Shown: positions 1-6,386, counted from the first letter of the stretch. The stretch: 8,317 bases of DNA from JAUXFS01 sp050329575 (GCA_050329575.1 JBHJOP010000023.1:1-8317), one strand, 5' to 3'. A program made the numbers and translations. Notes: a model not told the origin generated them from the letters alone.

Positions 1-225
1 GCCGTCGGCGGCGGGCTTCGCCTTGGAGACCTTCATCGTCCAGCGCGCATCGGTGTCCTTCTGGCGCGCCTTGGCGGGCTTGTCGGGCCAGATGTCGGCG
101 GCCTTCTCGCCGGCCTTGATGCGCGCCTTCTCGGCCTCGGTGTTGCGCTGGCGGGGCGCGGCCACCAGCGTCGCGTCGACGATCTGGCCGGCCATCGGCA
201 GAGAGCCCGCCTCCGTGATCGCGCG
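1..225 (-). pseudogene. IS5-family transposase fragment, 5'-truncated and cut by the window edge
   Basis: Read on the minus strand in the frame whose codons end at position 1, this stretch gives a typical piece of an IS5-group DDE transposase: SLPMAGQIVDATLVAAPRQR, then NTEAEKARIKAGEKAADIW, then a lysine-rich part ending in DARWTMKVSKAKP. In this family the VDAT segment carries the first catalytic Asp, and the DARWT..K..KAKP part follows it. Recognisable similarity begins around position 225. Upstream of that the frame stays open to a TAA near 334-336, but the residues look like random G+C-rich translation and there is no ATG before the one at about 195. The N-terminal third of a normal transposase (helix-turn-helix region) is therefore missing. 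The rest, with the remaining catalytic residues, lies outside the window, so I cannot tell whether that part is intact. Terminal inverted repeats were not found. An IS remnant is the best reading. Confidence 0.72.
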
Positions 226-316
226 GTGCTTGCGTGGTTGGAACACCCGTATTGCCCGCCCACCCCGAGGAGGGGCGTTACGGACCCGCCCGCCGGCCCG
301 GGGCTGCAGATAACGT

Positions 317-344
317 TTGACAGGAAGGGGTGGTTAATGAGAAT
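317..344 (+). promoter_or_regulatory. Candidate sigma-70 promoter (TTGACA / GAGAAT)
   Basis: A perfect -35 hexamer TTGACA lies at 317-322 and a 4/6 -10 hexamer GAGAAT at 339-344, with a 16-base spacer. It points towards the small exported protein gene at 527. The -10 box lies inside the Fur-like dyad, the usual geometry for iron-dependent repression. This is sequence matching only; the start site is not known. Confidence 0.45.
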
Positions 345-360
345 GAGAAGCACTCGCAAT
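336..360. promoter_or_regulatory. Fur-box-like operator overlapping a -10 box
   Basis: Two imperfect inverted half-sites face each other: AATGAGAATGA at 336-346 and GCACTCGCAAT at 350-360, separated by GAA. The half-sites agree at 7 of 11 positions. Read on the minus strand, the core GCGAGTGCTTCTCATTCTC matches the classical 19-base Fur consensus at 12 of 19 positions by hand alignment, and the repeated GAGAAT-type hexamers are typical of Fur sites. A Fur-family regulator is the likely binder. Chance similarity cannot be excluded, but an A/T-rich patch with this pattern is conspicuous in such G+C-rich DNA. Confidence 0.5.
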
Positions 361-437
361 AACAACCGCCGATGAACTGTCGCACGGCAACGCTTCTTGC
401 GCGCTGCGCCCACTGGGCAACAGGTGACACGGCCGTC

Positions 438-456
438 TGAGCGTCGCGGACGCTCA
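438..456. repeat. Perfect 8-bp inverted repeat with 3-base loop
   Basis: The sequence TGAGCGTC-GCG-GACGCTCA is a perfect palindrome with a 3-base centre. It lies between the Fur-like promoter and the start of the gene at 527, so in a transcript it would form a stable hairpin in the leader. No run of T follows on either strand, so it does not look like an intrinsic terminator. It could be an operator for a dimeric repressor, a leader stem, or an end of a former mobile element. Confidence 0.6.
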
Positions 457-526
457 CAGCGAGTGGCGGGCAGGCAGTTCCGTTCGGATGGTGTGGATCA
501 ACCCTGGCTGCGGAAGGACACGGAAC

Positions 527-913
527 ATGTGGGTCAGAGGCTTGCTGACGAGTGCGGTGCTGGTGATGGGCCTCACCACCGAGGTGCTCGAGGCGGGCGC
601 GGATGACGCGCGGGCGAACCATTACGAGGGACTGCCGTCTGCGACACTCGACGACGCGGTCAAGAACTTCTCCGAGTACAATCGAAAGCTTGAAGAAATA
701 CTCGACAAAGGAGAACTGACCTCGGAGGATATGGATACCGTCCACCAACTCTCCTATACGTTGGAAAACGCGCTGCAAAAGATCGGCGAGGAGGCATCGG
801 CTCTGGCCGAAACCCTCGAAGAGGTCCACGTCGCCTCGGAGACCGGAGACGCCGAGCGCGTCAGGGTCAAGGGCGGCGAATACCTATCCGTGGCCCGCAA
901 GCTCATCGAGTGA
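527..913 (+). CDS. Small exported helical protein, DUF6746-like
   Basis: This 128-residue protein has an N-terminal signal-like segment (MWVRGLLTSAVLVMGLTTEV) followed by a small, acidic, helix-rich mature domain starting near residues 25-31, so it is probably periplasmic. The mature part contains the patterns NHYEG (31-35), FSEYN (48-52), VHQLSYTLENAL (72-83) and LAETLEEVHVAS (93-104), which I recall from the DUF6746 family, whose function is unknown. I chose the ATG at 527 because GGAAGGA lies 8 bases upstream and a signal peptide begins there; the in-frame ATG at 488 lacks these. Codon use is unlike the neighbours: positions 661-780 are only 46% G+C (55 of 120 by hand count), with codons such as AAT, AAA and ATA. 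With the IS remnant upstream, this suggests horizontal acquisition. A Fur-like operator upstream hints at iron regulation. The family call is from memory; that it is a real gene is more certain. Confidence 0.8.
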   Translation: MWVRGLLTSAVLVMGLTTEVLEAGADDARANHYEGLPSATLDDAVKNFSEYNRKLEEILDKGELTSEDMDTVHQLSYTLENALQKIGEEASALAETLEEVHVASETGDAERVRVKGGEYLSVARKLIE

Positions 914-1171
914 CGAGGCGGCTTCCGCAGACCTCGCCGCAACGAACGACGCCATCAGCCCGGGAGACCACGCCGGCGAGGGGCCCGGCGGTGATCCCGT
1001 CGGCGCCGGCCACACCCGTCGATGACGCGCCGGTTTTCCGACGAAGCCGCCGCGACAGCCGTCGAACCCTCGCCTTCGGCACGGGGTACCGCTCGGCGGT
1101 GGGATCGCCTATGTTCGGCCGAGATCGATGACGCGGGCGCCGCGACGGGGCCCGGCGAAGGGGGTGGCGCG
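914..1171. other. Intergenic stretch without recognised feature
   Basis: These 258 bases separate the small exported protein gene from the LOG-family gene. A reading frame extends upstream of the LOG start to 1022, but its residues are not similar to the family and it has no ribosome-binding sequence there. I see no tRNA, clear promoter or terminator. It marks the change from lower-G+C accessory sequence to the G+C-rich housekeeping block. Confidence 0.5.
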
Positions 1172-1756
1172 ATGGCCGAGATCCGATCCGTCTGTGTGTT
1201 CTGCGGCTCCCGCGCCGGCAGCGATCCCGCCCACCGGGCGGCGGCGGCCCGTCTTGGCGGGTTGATCGCGGCGCGCGGGGCGCGGCTCGTCTACGGCGGT
1301 GGCTCGATCGGGCTGATGGGAGTGCTCGCCGAGGCGGTACTGGCCGCCGGCGGCGAGGCGGTCGGGGTGATCCCCGATTTCCTGATGCGCTACGAGGTCG
1401 AGCACCGGCGGCTGACCGACCTCGTGGTCACCGGCAGCATGCACGACCGCAAGCGCCGGATGTTCGAGATGGCGGACGCCTTCGTGGTGCTGCCGGGCGG
1501 GCTCGGCACCCTCGACGAGACCCTGGAGATCGTCACCTGGAAGCAGCTCCGCCTGCATGACGCGCCGATCGTCGTTCTCGACGTCGCCGGCTATTGGGCG
1601 CCGCTGCAGGCGCTGGTCGACGCCGTCGTCGCCGGCGGCTTCGCCCATCCGGCGATCGCGCAGCTGTTCACGGTCGTCGCCACCCCCGAGGCGGTGTTTC
1701 CGGCCCTCGAGGCCGCGCCCCAGTCCCGCGAAGAGGTGCTGACCAGCCACCTGTGA
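1172..1756 (+). CDS. LOG-family (TIGR00730) nucleotide 5'-monophosphate phosphoribohydrolase
   Basis: The protein is 194 residues long, the normal size for the cytokinin-activating LOG / TIGR00730 family of Rossmann-fold enzymes. Characterised members release the base from cytokinin riboside 5'-monophosphates or from AMP and related nucleotides; in bacteria without cytokinins the substrate is often unclear. Visible motifs are the N-terminal VCVFCGSRAGSDP (7-19), the nucleotide-binding GGGSIGLMG (42-50), MHDRKRRM (90-97, with the conserved Arg-Lys pair) and the family signature PGGLGTLDE (108-116), whose final Glu is catalytic. The frame is open upstream to 1022. I chose the ATG at 1172 because AAGGGGGT at 1158-1165 gives a ribosome-binding site and the family consensus begins here. 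A hairpin follows the stop codon. The gene precedes icd by 116 bases; icd has its own promoter candidate, so an operon is not needed. Lysine decarboxylase, an old annotation for this family, is a misnomer. Confidence 0.93.
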   Translation: MAEIRSVCVFCGSRAGSDPAHRAAAARLGGLIAARGARLVYGGGSIGLMGVLAEAVLAAGGEAVGVIPDFLMRYEVEHRRLTDLVVTGSMHDRKRRMFEMADAFVVLPGGLGTLDETLEIVTWKQLRLHDAPIVVLDVAGYWAPLQALVDAVVAGGFAHPAIAQLFTVVATPEAVFPALEAAPQSREEVLTSHL

Positions 1757-1757
1757 G

Positions 1758-1773
1758 GACGGCGCCCGCCGTC
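1758..1773 (+). terminator. Stem-loop directly after the LOG-family gene
   Basis: GACGGC-GCCC-GCCGTC forms a perfect 6-bp G+C-rich stem with a 4-base loop, starting two bases after the stop codon. There is no T-run after it, so it is at best a weak intrinsic terminator or an mRNA 3'-end stabilising hairpin. Confidence 0.35.
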
Positions 1774-1788
1774 GGTGCGGCCGCGATC

Positions 1789-1817
1789 TTGCCAAAGCCG
1801 GCCCGGCTCCTTAGGGT
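1789..1817 (+). promoter_or_regulatory. Candidate promoter for icd
   Basis: TTGCCA (1789-1794, 5 of 6 to the -35 consensus) and TAGGGT (1812-1817, 3 of 6 to -10) are separated by 17 bases. The predicted start near 1824 would give a leader of about 50 bases before the icd ATG at 1873. The -10 is preceded by CCT, resembling the CTTAG-type -10 of the rpmB promoter candidate. Confidence 0.42.
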
Positions 1818-1872
1818 GCCGCCGGCAGACCGGGGGCGGCGCCCGGCGCGCGCGGGAGGGAGGATCACACGG

Positions 1873-3093
1873 ATGGCGAAGATCAAGGTCGCAAAACCCG
1901 TCGTCGAGCTCGACGGCGACGAGATGACGCGGATCATCTGGGCATTCATCAAGGACAGGCTGATCCTCCCCTACCTCGACATCGATCTCAAGTACTACGA
2001 CCTCGGCATCGAGAACCGCGACGCGACCGACGACCGGGTCACCGTCGAGGCCGCCAACGCGATCAAGCACCACGGGGTCGGCGTCAAGTGCGCGACCATC
2101 ACCCCCGACGAGGCACGGGTCGAGGAGTTCGGCCTCAAGCAGATGTGGAAGTCGCCGAACGGCACCATCCGCAACATCCTCGGCGGCACCGTGTTCCGCC
2201 AGCCGATCATCTGCCGCAACGTCCCCCGGCTGGTGCCCGGCTGGACCAAGCCGATCGTCATCGGCCGCCACGCCTTCGGCGACCAGTACCGGGCCACCGA
2301 CTTCGTTGTTCCGGGCCCCGGCGCGCTCACCATCCGGTTCGTCCCCGACGGCGGCGGGGCGGCGATCGAGCACGAGGTGTTCCGGTTCCCGGGCGGCGGC
2401 GTCACGATGGCGATGTACAACCTGGACGAGTCGATCCGCGGCTTCGCGCGCGCATGCTTCAACTACGGCCTCGATCTCGGCTGGCCGGTCTACCTGTCGA
2501 CCAAGAATACCATCCTCAAGGCCTACGACGGCCGCTTCAAGGACCTGTTCCAGGAGATCTTCGACGCCGAGTTCGCCGACCGGTTCAAGGCCAAGGGGAT
2601 CACCTACGAGCACCGGCTGATCGACGACATGGTCGCCTCGGCGCTGAAGTGGGAGGGCGGCTTCGTCTGGGCGTGCAAGAACTACGACGGCGACGTGCAG
2701 TCGGACACCGTCGCGCAAGGGTTCGGCTCGCTCGGGCTGATGACCTCGGTGCTGATGACCCCGGACGGCGGCACGGTGGAGGCGGAAGCGGCGCACGGCA
2801 CCGTTACCCGCCACTACCGGATGCACCAGCAGGGCAAGGAGACCTCCACCAACCCGATCGCGTCGATCTTCGCCTGGACCCGCGGGCTCCACTACCGCGG
2901 CCTGTTCGACGGCACGCCGGAGGTTGTGACGTTCGCCGACGACCTCGAGGCGGTGTGCGTTGAGACGGTGGAGAGCGGCGACATGACCAAGGATCTGGCG
3001 ATCCTGATCGGCCCCGACCAGCCGTGGATGACCACCCAGGCGTTCCTCGCCCGGCTCGACGACAACCTCCGCCGGCGGCGAGGGCAGGCTTGA
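1873..3093 (+). CDS. icd: NADP-dependent isocitrate dehydrogenase
   Basis: This 406-residue cytoplasmic enzyme oxidatively decarboxylates isocitrate to 2-oxoglutarate in the citric acid cycle and produces NADPH. It is the eukaryote-like homodimeric type, close in length and motif order to human IDH1, not the E. coli Icd type. Visible elements are KSPNGTIRNILGGTVFR (93-109, substrate loop), GRHAFGDQYRATDF (131-144) with the isocitrate-binding Arg132, Lys211 in STKNTILKAYDG, metal ligands Asp251 in LIDDMVAS and Asp274/Asp278 in NYDGDVQSD, and the NADP-specificity segment AAHGTVTRHYR (306-316) with Arg313 and His314. All key residues seem intact. The ATG at 1873 is supported by a GGAGGGAGGA ribosome-binding sequence at 1855-1864 and by the family's usual N-terminal KIKV..PVVELDGDEMTR. 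The frame is open further upstream, but that part is not similar to the family. The rpmB promoter candidate begins inside its stop codon. Confidence 0.98.
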   Translation: MAKIKVAKPVVELDGDEMTRIIWAFIKDRLILPYLDIDLKYYDLGIENRDATDDRVTVEAANAIKHHGVGVKCATITPDEARVEEFGLKQMWKSPNGTIRNILGGTVFRQPIICRNVPRLVPGWTKPIVIGRHAFGDQYRATDFVVPGPGALTIRFVPDGGGAAIEHEVFRFPGGGVTMAMYNLDESIRGFARACFNYGLDLGWPVYLSTKNTILKAYDGRFKDLFQEIFDAEFADRFKAKGITYEHRLIDDMVASALKWEGGFVWACKNYDGDVQSDTVAQGFGSLGLMTSVLMTPDGGTVEAEAAHGTVTRHYRMHQQGKETSTNPIASIFAWTRGLHYRGLFDGTPEVVTFADDLEAVCVETVESGDMTKDLAILIGPDQPWMTTQAFLARLDDNLRRRRGQA

Positions 3094-3119
3094 CGGGGCG
3101 GCGCGCGGTCGCTTAGAAA
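3090..3119 (+). promoter_or_regulatory. Candidate promoter for rpmB
   Basis: TTGACG at 3090-3095 (5 of 6 to -35) and TAGAAA at 3114-3119 (4 of 6 to -10) are separated by 18 bases; TTAGAA one base earlier is the alternative. The -35 box overlaps the last codon and stop of icd. A start near 3126 would leave a leader of about 54 bases, which includes the self-complementary GACCGCGGTC (3140-3149). Confidence 0.5.
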
Positions 3120-3179
3120 GGCCGCTCTCTCACGGGGCCGACCGCGGTCCCGCGTTCGTTTTTCGGAGGAGCGCGAGCG

Positions 3180-3461
3180 ATGGCGAGGCGGTGTGTCCTG
3201 ACCGGCAAGGGCGTCCAGACCGGCAACAACGTCAGCCATGCCCACAACAAGACCCGGCGCCGGTTCCTGCCCAACCTGCAGGAGACGTCGCTGATGAGCG
3301 AGTCGCTGGGCACCATGGTCCGGGTGCGGATCTCGATGAACGGGCTCAGAACGATCGAACACAAGGGTGGGCTCGATGCGTTCCTGCGCGATGCGCGCGC
3401 TGCCGCCCTGCCGGCCGTGCTCCGCCGCCTCAAGAGGCGGCTGGAGAAGGCCGCCGCGTAG
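3180..3461 (+). CDS. rpmB: 50S ribosomal protein L28 (bL28)
   Basis: This 93-residue basic protein is a structural component of the large ribosomal subunit. It shows the L28 signature: MARRCVLTGKGVQTGNNVSH at the N-terminus, then NKTRRRFLPNLQ (23-34), then VRVRISMNGLRTIEHKGGL. The extended Arg/Lys/Ala-rich C-terminus after the core is typical of alphaproteobacterial L28, which is longer than the 78-residue E. coli form. The ATG at 3180 has GGAGGA at 3165-3170, nine bases upstream. In E. coli rpmB sits with rpmG; here no rpmG follows, and the gene converges on ygfZ after 27 bases. The inverted repeat CCGCCTC-AA-GAGGCGG close to the 3' end (about 3424-3439) is inside the coding sequence and might help end transcription, but it has no T-run. 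Confidence 0.97.
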   Translation: MARRCVLTGKGVQTGNNVSHAHNKTRRRFLPNLQETSLMSESLGTMVRVRISMNGLRTIEHKGGLDAFLRDARAAALPAVLRRLKRRLEKAAA

Positions 3462-3488
3462 CGGCCGGCCGGTCGGCCGAGCTCCGGC

Positions 3489-4391
3489 TCAGAACTTCGC
3501 CCAATCGGGTTTTCTCGGGGTCAGGCGGGCGCCGGCGGCGGTCAGTGGCGCACCCGAGGCGGCGGCGCGTTCGAGGGCCTCGAGGCGGATCAGGGCGAGG
3601 GCGGCGCCGTCGACGCCCGAGCGGACCTCGCCCGTCTCCTTGCCGTCGAGCAGCACCGGCGTGCCGGGGGGCGGCAGCGGACCGTCGACCGCCACCGGCA
3701 CCAGCCGCTTCCTGACCAGGCCGCGATAGCGGGTGCGGGCGGTCAGTTCCTGGCCCATGTAGCAGCCCTTGTCCCAGTCGACGCCATGAAGCTCGTCGAA
3801 GCCGTTCTCGAGCAGGATCGCCCTCTCCACCTCCATGTCGCGGCTGCCGTCGGCGAGGCCGAGGCCGATCCGAAGCGTGTCGTAGGCGGCGCGGTCGCCG
3901 GCCGCGAAGCCCGTCGCTGCGAGCCCTGCGGCGGCGCCGTCTCGGGGCAGCAGCAGGCGGGCGCCGATCGCCGCGAGGCGCGGATCGACATAGGCGACGC
4001 CGCCCGCGAACGGCACCGCGGCGCCCGGAGTGTCGGCGGGCAGGCCGAGGGCGGCGAGGGCGCCGTCGCCGAACACCGCCGCGACGGCGAACGCGTCGCT
4101 ACGATCGGCGAGGACCACCTTCGCGCGCAGCTTGTAGACGGCGAGCCGGCGGCGCAGATCGTCGAGCCGCCCGGCCTCGCAGTCGACGAGCAGGCCGCCC
4201 TCGACGGCGACGATGAAGAAGTCGTGCAGATACTTGCCCTGCGGGGAGAGCAGTGCCGCATGGACGGCCCGATCCACCGTCACCTTTCGGACATCGTTGG
4301 AGACCAGTCCCTGCAGGAACTCGCGGGCATCGACACCGTCGATGCCGATCACCCCCCGGTCCTCGAGCAGGATGGATCGAACCGTCGTCAC
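3489..4391 (-). CDS. ygfZ: YgfZ/GcvT-like folate-binding protein
   Basis: This 300-residue protein belongs to the YgfZ (COG0354) branch of the aminomethyltransferase GcvT fold. Family members bind tetrahydrofolate and help maintain or repair certain iron-sulfur enzymes, such as the radical-SAM protein MiaB; they act in the cytoplasm. The diagnostic motif KGCYMGQE lies at 208-215, with the conserved Cys210, followed by TARTRYRG (217-224). The N-terminal part has REFLQGLVSNDV (23-34) and LSPQGKYLHDFF (48-59), also typical. I chose a GTG start at 4391: GGAGGGG (minus strand, 4399-4405) lies seven bases upstream, and the family N-terminus begins at this point. The frame stays open far upstream, across the divergent synthetase gene, but that part is an antisense shadow. 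It converges with rpmB and diverges from the synthetase gene by 177 bases. Confidence 0.94.
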   Translation of the reverse strand: MTTVRSILLEDRGVIGIDGVDAREFLQGLVSNDVRKVTVDRAVHAALLSPQGKYLHDFFIVAVEGGLLVDCEAGRLDDLRRRLAVYKLRAKVVLADRSDAFAVAAVFGDGALAALGLPADTPGAAVPFAGGVAYVDPRLAAIGARLLLPRDGAAAGLAATGFAAGDRAAYDTLRIGLGLADGSRDMEVERAILLENGFDELHGVDWDKGCYMGQELTARTRYRGLVRKRLVPVAVDGPLPPPGTPVLLDGKETGEVRSGVDGAALALIRLEALERAAASGAPLTAAGARLTPRKPDWAKF

Positions 4392-4568
4392 CGCTGTGCC
4401 CCTCCGATCGCCGGCGTCCGTCGCGCCCTCCCGGCGGTAGTTGGGTGATTCCGGGGCCGGAGGCAAGGGGCCACGGAGCCGGCCGCCGCTGCCCTTGGCA
4501 ACGCCATGGTCGTATGCTACGGCTCGCGGCTCTCGGGGAACCGCCTCGTCGGAGTGGGATGTCGGCTG

Positions 4569-6386
4569 ATGGGAGGGATTGCCGGGCTGATGACCGGTGA
4601 CGGCCGGTCGCCCCACGAGGCGACCCTGAAGGGACTCGCGCAGGCCATCGGTCATCGGGGGCCGGACGCGCGCGGGACCTATCTCTCGGGCAGTCTCGGC
4701 ATGGTGCATGCGCGGCTCGCCGTGGTCGCCCTGGAGAACGGCGACCAGCCCCTCTACGCGCAGACCGCCGGCGACGGTGAACCGGACGGCGACGGCTGGA
4801 TCGCCCTGATCGCCGACGGGGACATCTACAACGCGCCCGAACTGCGCCTGCGGCTGGGCGACGACGTCCTCACCACCGGCTCCGACTGCGAACCGCCGCT
4901 GCATCTGTATCTGAAGCAGGGAACCGGCTTCGTCGACCACCTGCGCGGCATGTACGCGCTGGCGATCCATGATCCCGGCGTCGGCACCGGCGGGGCCGGC
5001 CGGCTGGTGCTCTGCCGCGATCCGTTCGGGATCAAGCCGCTCTACTATGCCGAGACGCGCACCGGACTGGCGTTCGCGTCCGAGGCCCAGGCGCTGATCG
5101 CGTCCGGGCTGGTCGCGCCCCGCCTTGACGCCGAGGCCCGCGACGAGCTCCTGCAACTGCAGTTCACCACCGGCCGGCATACCCTGTTCGCGGGCATCGA
5201 GCGGCTGCTGCCCGGTGAAACGCTGGCGGTGGAAGGGGGCCGGATCGTCGAGCGGTGCCGCGTCCAGGGGCTCCCGGACGAGGGTCCGCAGCCGATGACG
5301 GAAGCGCTCGCCCTCGAAGAGCTCGACCGCCAGCTCAACCACAGCATCCTGGTTCACCAGCGCACCGACGCGCCGTACGGCATGTTCCTGTCCGGCGGCA
5401 TCGATTCCTCGGTCCTGCTGGCGATCATGGATCGGCTCAACGCCGATCCGGTGACCGCCTTCACCGCCTGCTTCCCCGGCGCCGCCGGCGACAACGAGCG
5501 TGGCTTCGCCCGTGCGGTGAGCCGCGCGACCGGCTCCCGGTTGATCGAGGTCGAGTGCCGCGAACAGGATCTCTGGCGGCTGCTGCCGGACATCGCCGCC
5601 TGCATCGACGACCCGGCGATCGACTACGCGGCGTTCCCCTCGTACTGCCTGGCGGCGGCGGCGCGAGAGGCCGGGATCAGGGTCATCCTCTCCGGGGAGG
5701 GCGGCGACGAGGTGTTCGGCGGCTACGGCCGCTACCGGCGGGCGCTGCGGCCGCGTCTGCTCGGGGGACAGCCGATGCGGGCGACCGGTCTGTTCGACCG
5801 CTCCGGCGTGCTGCGCAGCGAGGGCGGCCGGTGGCGAGCGGGGATCCTCGCCGCCAAGGATACCGCCGCCGGGGTCGACCGGACGCCGCTGCAGACGGTG
5901 CAGGCGGAGGACTTCGCCGACTGGTTGCCGAACGGTCCGCTGACCATCCTCGATCGCACCCTGATGGCGCACGGCGTCGAGGGCAGGGTGCCGTTCATCG
6001 ACCGCCATCTGGCGGCGTTCGCGTTCCGGCTGCCCGATCGTCTGAAGCTGCGGCGCGGCACCGGCAAGCTGTTGTTGCGCCGCTGGCTGACGACCGGGTT
6101 GCCGGCGGCGCAGCCGTTCGAGCGCCGCCGGGGGCTGACGATGCCGGTGGTCGAGTGGCTCGCGGGACGGGGCGGCGACCTCGGTCCGCTGGTGGCGGCC
6201 GAACCGGGGGTCCGGGAGGCCTGCCGACCCGGTGCCGTCGAGAGCCTGTTCGCCTCGGTCGGCGGTGACGAGCGGGCGGCGCGGGCGGCCTGGACCCTCC
6301 TCGTCTACGCGCTCTGGCATCGCCGGCACATCCTCGAGAAGCCTCCGGAGGGCGATGTTTTCGAGACCCTGGCGGCGGCCCCATGA
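4569..6386 (+). CDS. Asparagine synthetase-like enzyme lacking the glutaminase nucleophile
   Basis: This 605-residue protein has the two-domain layout of AsnB-type glutamine-dependent asparagine synthetases: an N-terminal class II amidotransferase domain (about 1-190) and a C-terminal ATP-using synthetase domain (about 245-590). Synthetase motifs look intact: the PPi loop SGGIDSS (275-281), SGEGGDEVFGGY (375-386) and GRVPFIDRHL (472-481). The amidotransferase domain keeps HRGPD (29-33), Arg49 in HARLAVV, TGSDCE (103-108) and RDPFGIKPLYY (150-160). However, the N-terminus reads MGGIAG instead of MCGIAG, so the nucleophilic Cys is Gly, and the oxyanion and glutamine-binding segment NGEIYN reads DGDIYN (83-88). 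Glutamine hydrolysis should be lost; the enzyme may use free ammonia or another nucleophile, as beta-lactam synthetase does. The ATG at 4569 fits the family N-terminus; its ribosome-binding sequence (GGGA at 4556-4559) is weak, and in-frame GTG 4554 and ATG 4506 are alternatives. It overlaps the next gene by ATGA. The acceptor substrate is unknown. Confidence 0.9.
   Translation: MGGIAGLMTGDGRSPHEATLKGLAQAIGHRGPDARGTYLSGSLGMVHARLAVVALENGDQPLYAQTAGDGEPDGDGWIALIADGDIYNAPELRLRLGDDVLTTGSDCEPPLHLYLKQGTGFVDHLRGMYALAIHDPGVGTGGAGRLVLCRDPFGIKPLYYAETRTGLAFASEAQALIASGLVAPRLDAEARDELLQLQFTTGRHTLFAGIERLLPGETLAVEGGRIVERCRVQGLPDEGPQPMTEALALEELDRQLNHSILVHQRTDAPYGMFLSGGIDSSVLLAIMDRLNADPVTAFTACFPGAAGDNERGFARAVSRATGSRLIEVECREQDLWRLLPDIAACIDDPAIDYAAFPSYCLAAAAREAGIRVILSGEGGDEVFGGYGRYRRALRPRLLGGQPMRATGLFDRSGVLRSEGGRWRAGILAAKDTAAGVDRTPLQTVQAEDFADWLPNGPLTILDRTLMAHGVEGRVPFIDRHLAAFAFRLPDRLKLRRGTGKLLLRRWLTTGLPAAQPFERRRGLTMPVVEWLAGRGGDLGPLVAAEPGVREACRPGAVESLFASVGGDERAARAAWTLLVYALWHRRHILEKPPEGDVFETLAAAP

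Larger units (their letters stand above)
226..526. other. Non-coding stretch between IS remnant and small exported protein
   Basis: This 300-base stretch has no convincing gene: the overlapping open frames have poor starts and arginine- or proline-rich random composition. It contains a promoter-like TTGACA box with an overlapping Fur-like dyad (317-360) and a perfect hairpin (438-456), both listed separately. A strong ribosome-binding sequence, GGAAGGA at 512-518, serves the gene starting at 527. If transcription starts just downstream of 344, the leader of that gene would be about 175 nucleotides, unusually long for a small bacterial gene. Confidence 0.6.

Noticed and set aside
488..526. Upstream ATG at 488 for the small exported protein
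   Set aside because: It lacks a ribosome-binding sequence and would place 13 extra residues before the signal peptide; the ATG at 527 has GGAAGGA at the right distance.
914..1171. Small open frame 910-1131 and the N-terminal extension of the LOG gene from 1022
   Set aside because: Neither has a ribosome-binding site, similarity to any family or normal composition; the LOG family N-terminus begins at 1172.
1591..2892. 433-residue open frame on the minus strand across icd
   Set aside because: It is an antisense shadow of icd, with repetitive Val/Asp/Gly/Arg composition and no motif, while icd is unmistakable on the other strand.
3424..3439. Inverted repeat CCGCCTC-AA-GAGGCGG near the end of rpmB as an intrinsic terminator
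   Set aside because: It lies inside the coding sequence and has no T-run; it may be a codon-driven coincidence in G+C-rich DNA.
4506..4568. Upstream starts (ATG 4506, GTG 4554) for the synthetase, including a Cys codon in VGCRLMGGIAG that might rescue the nucleophile
   Set aside because: The Cys would be four residues before the position where the family nucleophile sits, directly before GIAG; without processing it would not be N-terminal. The alignment with MCGIAG favours 4569.
4392..4568. Promoters in the ygfZ/synthetase divergent gap (TTGGCA at 4495-4500 with TACGGC at 4518; TTGCCT on the minus strand)
   Set aside because: The -10 matches are too weak (two of six) to list as features, although promoters must lie in or near this gap.
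4392..6329. Very long open frame on the minus strand upstream of ygfZ, antisense to the synthetase gene, which would make a 946-residue fusion protein
   Set aside because: The residues upstream of the ygfZ start are Arg/Gln/Gly-rich without any domain, and they mirror a real gene on the plus strand; such open antisense frames are common in G+C-rich DNA. A GTG with a good ribosome-binding site at 4391 gives a normal-length YgfZ.
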